Source: a virus. Taken from it: a stretch of DNA of 24,851 bases. Every line of letters begins with the position of its first letter. Position 1 is the first letter of the stretch. A program made the translations under genes and the position numbers. This document shows positions 21,809-24,851 of this stretch, in pieces. The stretch spans positions 1 through 24,851 of the IMG/VR virus record IMGVR_UViG_3300001460_000185; one strand, given 5' to 3'. The notes under the pieces were generated by a model. It saw only the letters and a list, made by a program, of their open reading frames with translations. It ran no database searches and had not been told where the DNA came from.

Positions 21809-23314
21809 TTATTCCTCCAATAATACTGCAACTTCAGTAGTCAAGAACAATGATGCAATTGATATGGCCGCATTAAAACTACTCTTTGTTACCTTTACTG
21901 GGTCAATGACTCCTGCTTCAAACAAGTCTTCATACTTTTCAGTGAGTGCATTGTAGCCATAATGGGGATTACCGTTTTGGAAAACATCAACATCAACATG
22001 ACCGCCATTTCTCAATAAAGCAAGAGTCGGTTCAGACAAAGCATCATAAACAATACTATGTCCTGTCTTTTCAATACTTAGATTCTTTCTAGCAGAAAGC
22101 AAACCAAGACCACCACCAACAATAATACCTTCAGCAAGTGCGGCCTTTGTAGCATTTAGCGCATCATCCAATCGTTCTTTCTTTTCACGCATTTCAATAG
22201 AAGAAGATGCACCAATTTGTATAGTAGCGATGCCACCACTTAATCTGGAAATACGCTTCTTCAAACGCTTCTTATCAAAATCATCATCAATAGTATCATA
22301 AACAGATTTCAGTGTCTTGATTCTTTCATCAGCAGATTCACCACCAATGATAGTCGTATTCTCTTTTGTAATGATAATCTTTTCACAAGTACCTAACTCT
22401 TCAAGAGTCACCAATTCGGGGTCGTCTTTGCTTTCATCAGTGTAAAGTTTTCCACCGACAATTGAAACAATGTCAGATAGTTCATCTAATTGAGCATCAC
22501 CAAAGTTAGGTGCTGTTACAACTGCAACTTCAATTGTCTTTTGAAGAACATTCATAATGATATTATTCAATGCACTTCCATCCATTCCTTTCACGAATAA
22601 AACAATCGGTCGCTTATTCACTGCCGCTAATTCCAACATTGGAAGAATCTCCGAAAAGTTCTTCAATGCTAAGTTAGAAGAAAAGATAAGAGGATTGACA
22701 AAGGTTACTTTACCATCCTCACCATTAGCCATTAAGTGACTCAAATACCCTTCATCAACTTCCAACCCTTTACGGACAATCATGCTAGTACGGTGACTAT
22801 TTGATTCTTCCACAGTAATGATACCATCACGGCCAACTCCTTCCAAAGCGGTATTAATTAAACCACCAAGATAACTGTCATTGTTTGCCGCAATTGTAGC
22901 AACAGAAACAATATCAGCATCACCAATATCACAAGCCATCATTTCAAGATGTTCAATAACAATATCTTGTGCTTCCTTCAATTCCTTTGAAAGAGTGTGA
23001 AGGTTAGCAACATCAGCATTAATGATATTTTGACACAATGCTCTAGCAATAATACAAGCAGTAGTAGTTCCGTCGCCGGATTTATCTTGTGCTTTACTTG
23101 CTAAATTTTGAACCATTTGAACCCCCATTTGAACATAAGGGTCGTCATGTGAAACATACTTTGTAATTGTAACACCGTCATTAATAATGACTGGTGGATT
23201 ACCTTGCAAAATTACAGTCTTGGCTTGGGGGCCAAGAGTAGGTAATACTGTTTTAGCAACTAAATCAATTCCTTCCCATAGTTTTTGTTTTACTTCTTCT
23301 CCATGTATAATCAT
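21809..23314 (-). CDS. groEL: Group I chaperonin (GroEL-like)
   Basis: The 501 residues show the Hsp60 order: LPTLGPQAKTVIL, the ATP-site GDGTTT (80-85), an apical domain (about 180-340), and the second equatorial part with LSGGIATIQIGA and DALNATKAALAEGIIVGGG. This is bacterial-type group I, not the thermosome usual in archaea. The C-terminus ends AVLLEE and lacks the GGM-rich tail of GroEL (548 residues). It is in the same operon as a GroES-like gene. It probably forms a folding cage for capsid or replication proteins. GGAGGAATAAGAT precedes the ATG. Confidence 0.95.
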   Translation of the reverse strand: MIIHGEEVKQKLWEGIDLVAKTVLPTLGPQAKTVILQGNPPVIINDGVTITKYVSHDDPYVQMGVQMVQNLASKAQDKSGDGTTTACIIARALCQNIINADVANLHTLSKELKEAQDIVIEHLEMMACDIGDADIVSVATIAANNDSYLGGLINTALEGVGRDGIITVEESNSHRTSMIVRKGLEVDEGYLSHLMANGEDGKVTFVNPLIFSSNLALKNFSEILPMLELAAVNKRPIVLFVKGMDGSALNNIIMNVLQKTIEVAVVTAPNFGDAQLDELSDIVSIVGGKLYTDESKDDPELVTLEELGTCEKIIITKENTTIIGGESADERIKTLKSVYDTIDDDFDKKRLKKRISRLSGGIATIQIGASSSIEMREKKERLDDALNATKAALAEGIIVGGGLGLLSARKNLSIEKTGHSIVYDALSEPTLALLRNGGHVDVDVFQNGNPHYGYNALTEKYEDLFEAGVIDPVKVTKSSFNAAISIASLFLTTEVAVLLEE

Positions 23315-23327
23315 ATCTTATTCCTCC

Positions 23328-23654
23328 TTAAAACGACTTACCATGCATATACTCACGGTTTTTATTGTATTCAATCTTTGCTATAATAGCACCAGCAATA
23401 TCTAAATCATTACCAAAGGCATAATCCATGATACGAATTACCGTATCTGCCAATTCTTCTTCAAGACTACTGTATTCAATAATCTTGTTAGATGATGGAT
23501 TTCCATTCCTTAGTGCTTCAAGTGCTTCACTAAGTTCAGAATGCATTAGAGCAATTCTTTCAGCATCATTAGGGTCTTCTTCCCAGAAACCATGTTTAAC
23601 TGCGTTCTTGTAAATTTTCTTAGAGATTCTATCCCATTCTTTTTCAAAATTCAT
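23328..23654 (-). CDS. MazG-like nucleotide pyrophosphohydrolase
   Basis: These 108 residues show the all-alpha NTP pyrophosphatase signature ExxE(x23)ExxD: E40-L-S-E43 and E67-L-A-D70, in the helices ALMHSELSEALEALRNG and EEELADTVIRIMDYA. Such enzymes hydrolyse (d)NTPs or alarmones and are common in marine phages, where they are thought to adjust nucleotide pools or the starvation response. The gene lies between GroES-like and GroEL genes; the start overlaps the GroES stop as ATGA. Confidence 0.85.
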   Translation of the reverse strand: MNFEKEWDRISKKIYKNAVKHGFWEEDPNDAERIALMHSELSEALEALRNGNPSSNKIIEYSSLEEELADTVIRIMDYAFGNDLDIAGAIIAKIEYNKNREYMHGKSF

Positions 23655-23887
23655 TGTTTCACCTCATATGCATATATCTTGGAGAAGGGAACCACTGTTA
23701 GACTCCCAATCATTTGATATTTAGTACCAGTGTTATCAAAATATACGGTATTACCTACCAAGTATTCATATTCCTTGCTGGTACTTAGGCATTGGCCTTT
23801 GTTGTCTGATTTACTAACGATACCACTACTTCGGCTTGTTTGTTCTGTTTCAACAAGAATCCATTCTCCACAACCTCTTAGAATCAT
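23651..23887 (-). CDS. groES: GroES-like co-chaperonin
   Basis: This 78-residue protein is shorter than GroES (97) but shows its plan: N-terminal strand GEWILVETE, a Ser-rich mobile-loop stretch SRSSGIVSK (compare GGIVL in GroES), then VGNTVYFDNTG (compare VGDIVIFN) and a closing strand KIYAYEV (compare ILAIVE). No other GroES is visible, and a GroEL gene is one gene away. It probably caps the viral chaperonin, in the way phage T4 gp31 works with host GroEL. Identity is inferred from these matches. Confidence 0.65.
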   Translation of the reverse strand: MILRGCGEWILVETEQTSRSSGIVSKSDNKGQCLSTSKEYEYLVGNTVYFDNTGTKYQMIGSLTVVPFSKIYAYEVKQ

Positions 23888-24133
23888 TCAATCCATCCCC
23901 CGTCGATGAGGCCAAGAAGATGCAAATTCTTTTTCAGCGATTGTTCGAAGAAATGCAAATAACATCTTACGCTTATTTTCTGCTTCTTCGGAAGCATCTA
24001 ACAAAGTGCTTTCTAATTCAACTAGAACCGTACGAATAATTGTCACCGTTTCTTCATTGTTTGCCATAAATTCATCGTCTAGTGTATTAGTCCAATCATA
24101 TATCTGTGTAATTCTTTCTTCCCAATTAATCAT
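23888..24133 (-). CDS. Unknown 81-residue helical protein
   Basis: The start at 24133 is set by GGAGGAAG upstream and by the ATGA overlap with the previous stop; a longer frame from 24166 lacks such support. The product is almost all helix, with Glu/Thr-rich segments (EERITQIYDWTNTLDDEF, then NEETVTIIRTVLVELESTLL) and a basic C-terminal part. It resembles small phage proteins of unknown role. It is directly upstream of the GroES-like gene. Confidence 0.45.
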   Translation of the reverse strand: MINWEERITQIYDWTNTLDDEFMANNEETVTIIRTVLVELESTLLDASEEAENKRKMLFAFLRTIAEKEFASSWPHRRGMD

Positions 24134-24411
24134 TCTTCTTCCTCCTTTCCAGCGATTCGCACCCAAGCCTTATTCATGTCTTTGTCAACAAATGTATAAA
24201 CATGGTTCTTGTAAAATTCATTCATTTTATCAGTGTTCTTTCCGACCTTACCCCAAGTAATGCCCTTCCTTTGGCGTGTATTCCCCAAATCAGCAGGGTG
24301 GTTTTCTGCATGTTTCTTGGTTCGTTCTGTAAGCGTAATGGATTTATACTCCATCATTGGCCTATCTTGGTATTTATGCATCGTGCTTATTCCTTCTTTT
24401 ATTTTGCTCAT
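24130..24411 (-). CDS. Unknown 93-residue basic protein
   Basis: This protein is Lys/Arg-rich with no cysteines. The central part GNTRQRKGITWGKVGKNTDK has Gly/Lys repeats, followed by a helix and a strand-like VYTFVDKDMNKAWVRI. The C-terminal EEEE overlaps the ribosome binding site of the next gene. The start overlaps the JAMM stop as ATGA. No family recognised; the basic character would allow nucleic acid binding. Confidence 0.45.
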   Translation of the reverse strand: MSKIKEGISTMHKYQDRPMMEYKSITLTERTKKHAENHPADLGNTRQRKGITWGKVGKNTDKMNEFYKNHVYTFVDKDMNKAWVRIAGKEEEE

Positions 24412-24851
24412 TCTTCTTCACTTCCATTTTTGTATTGTATTTTATATAAGCCATCTTTATGAATACATAATTCATTTGGGGTTTCTTGTTCCCAATGCCC
24501 GAAATGGTCAGGGCCACCTAAAACATAGGCACTTTCCATCAATGGTTCCCAAATAGAAACCGTTCTCCAATCAGTGCCACTGAAATATGCGGCTCCAAAA
24601 GGATGAGTATGAATCCAACATTTAACAGGTAAAGTCATACCAACAGGGTCAATCTTAAAATCAACAAAACCTGCTGTTCCATAAGAGATGTGAAGTTTAT
24701 CTCCACCATCAACAACTACTTGAACCTCAAGTCCATTTAGAATAACAGTTGATGCTTTCCAAATAGAAAGGTGAAAGAACTCATTCGTAAAGTCTTTGTC
24801 TGCTTTGATGTATTCTTCCATAATAGAAGATTCGATAGCATCTTGAAAGAA
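24408..24851 (-). CDS. JAMM/MPN+ metalloprotease-like protein, 5'-partial at window edge
   Basis: The frame is open through the right edge; ATG at 24821 gives a 137-residue form but has no ribosome binding site, so the true start may lie outside. The signature CWIHTHPFGAAYFSGTDW fits the JAMM zinc site HxHx7SxxD exactly (H71, H73, S81, D84 in the 137-residue form). JAMM enzymes remove ubiquitin-like tags; related domains also occur in phage tail assembly proteases. The upstream catalytic Glu is not firmly located. No ubiquitin-like gene is visible in this window. Confidence 0.75.
   Translation of the reverse strand, partial: FFQDAIESSIMEEYIKADKDFTNEFFHLSIWKASTVILNGLEVQVVVDGGDKLHISYGTAGFVDFKIDPVGMTLPVKCWIHTHPFGAAYFSGTDWRTVSIWEPLMESAYVLGGPDHFGHWEQETPNELCIHKDGLYKIQYKNGSEEE

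Noticed and set aside
1-24851. tRNA genes, CRISPR arrays, insertion sequences or attachment sites
   Set aside because: No cloverleaf-like sequence, regular repeat-spacer pattern, transposase motif or long terminal repeat was seen by reading; a computed scan was not possible here.

Overview
This window looks like part of the genome of a tailed double-stranded DNA virus of archaea. The closest type I know is the magroviruses, which infect marine Group II Euryarchaeota. That assignment is an inference. It rests on tail genes sitting opposite a near-complete archaeal-type replication set: family B DNA polymerase, PCNA-like clamp, RFC-type clamp loader, fused archaeal primase, ATP-dependent DNA ligase, XPF-type nuclease, RecA-like ATPase and a probable OB-fold ssDNA-binding protein. 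The sequence is AT-rich. Genes are packed with ATGA stop/start overlaps and usually carry GGAGG-type ribosome binding sites. No capsid, portal or terminase gene and no tRNA is visible, so this is only part of a genome.

Layout. Bases 1-3150 run on the plus strand and hold the end of a tail/baseplate module: a baseplate hub-like C-terminus, a small tail protein, a 577-residue tail fibre, an Ig-like virion protein and a 36-residue membrane peptide. A 47-base convergent gap at 3151-3197 with T-tracts separates this from the minus strand. From 24851 down to 3198 every gene is on the minus strand, almost without gaps. The only real intergenic stretch is 14338-14516, which carries several inverted repeats.

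In transcription order the minus-strand block has four parts. (1) 24851-20075: JAMM metalloprotease, small proteins, a GroES-like co-chaperonin, a MazG-like hydrolase, a group I chaperonin (GroEL), a CxxC protein, a PC4-like ssDNA-binding protein and other small proteins. (2) 20172-15758: DNA ligase, a histone-fold protein, a degenerate LAGLIDADG-like protein, a divergent RFC large-subunit-like ATPase ending in a PIP box, a small DNA-binding protein and RFC small subunit. (3) 15740-8993: ssDNA-binding protein, RecA-like ATPase, PCNA, and DNA polymerase B split into two genes. (4) 9-3.2 kb: Cas4-like Fe-S nuclease, fused PriS-PriL primase, XPF-like nuclease, a putative replicative helicase, a DUF4177-like protein, a stand-alone DEDDy exonuclease and two microproteins.

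The most striking points are as follows. PolB is cut cleanly between motifs B and C, and six tiny overlapping genes fill the gap. The C-terminal half has YGHTDS in motif C, a cysteine-rich insertion and a terminal PIP box. There is a viral histone-fold protein, a GroEL/MazG/GroES cluster, and a JAMM protease. Together the genes suggest a virus that supplies its own replisome, DNA packaging or chromatin factor, nucleotide-pool control and folding machine.
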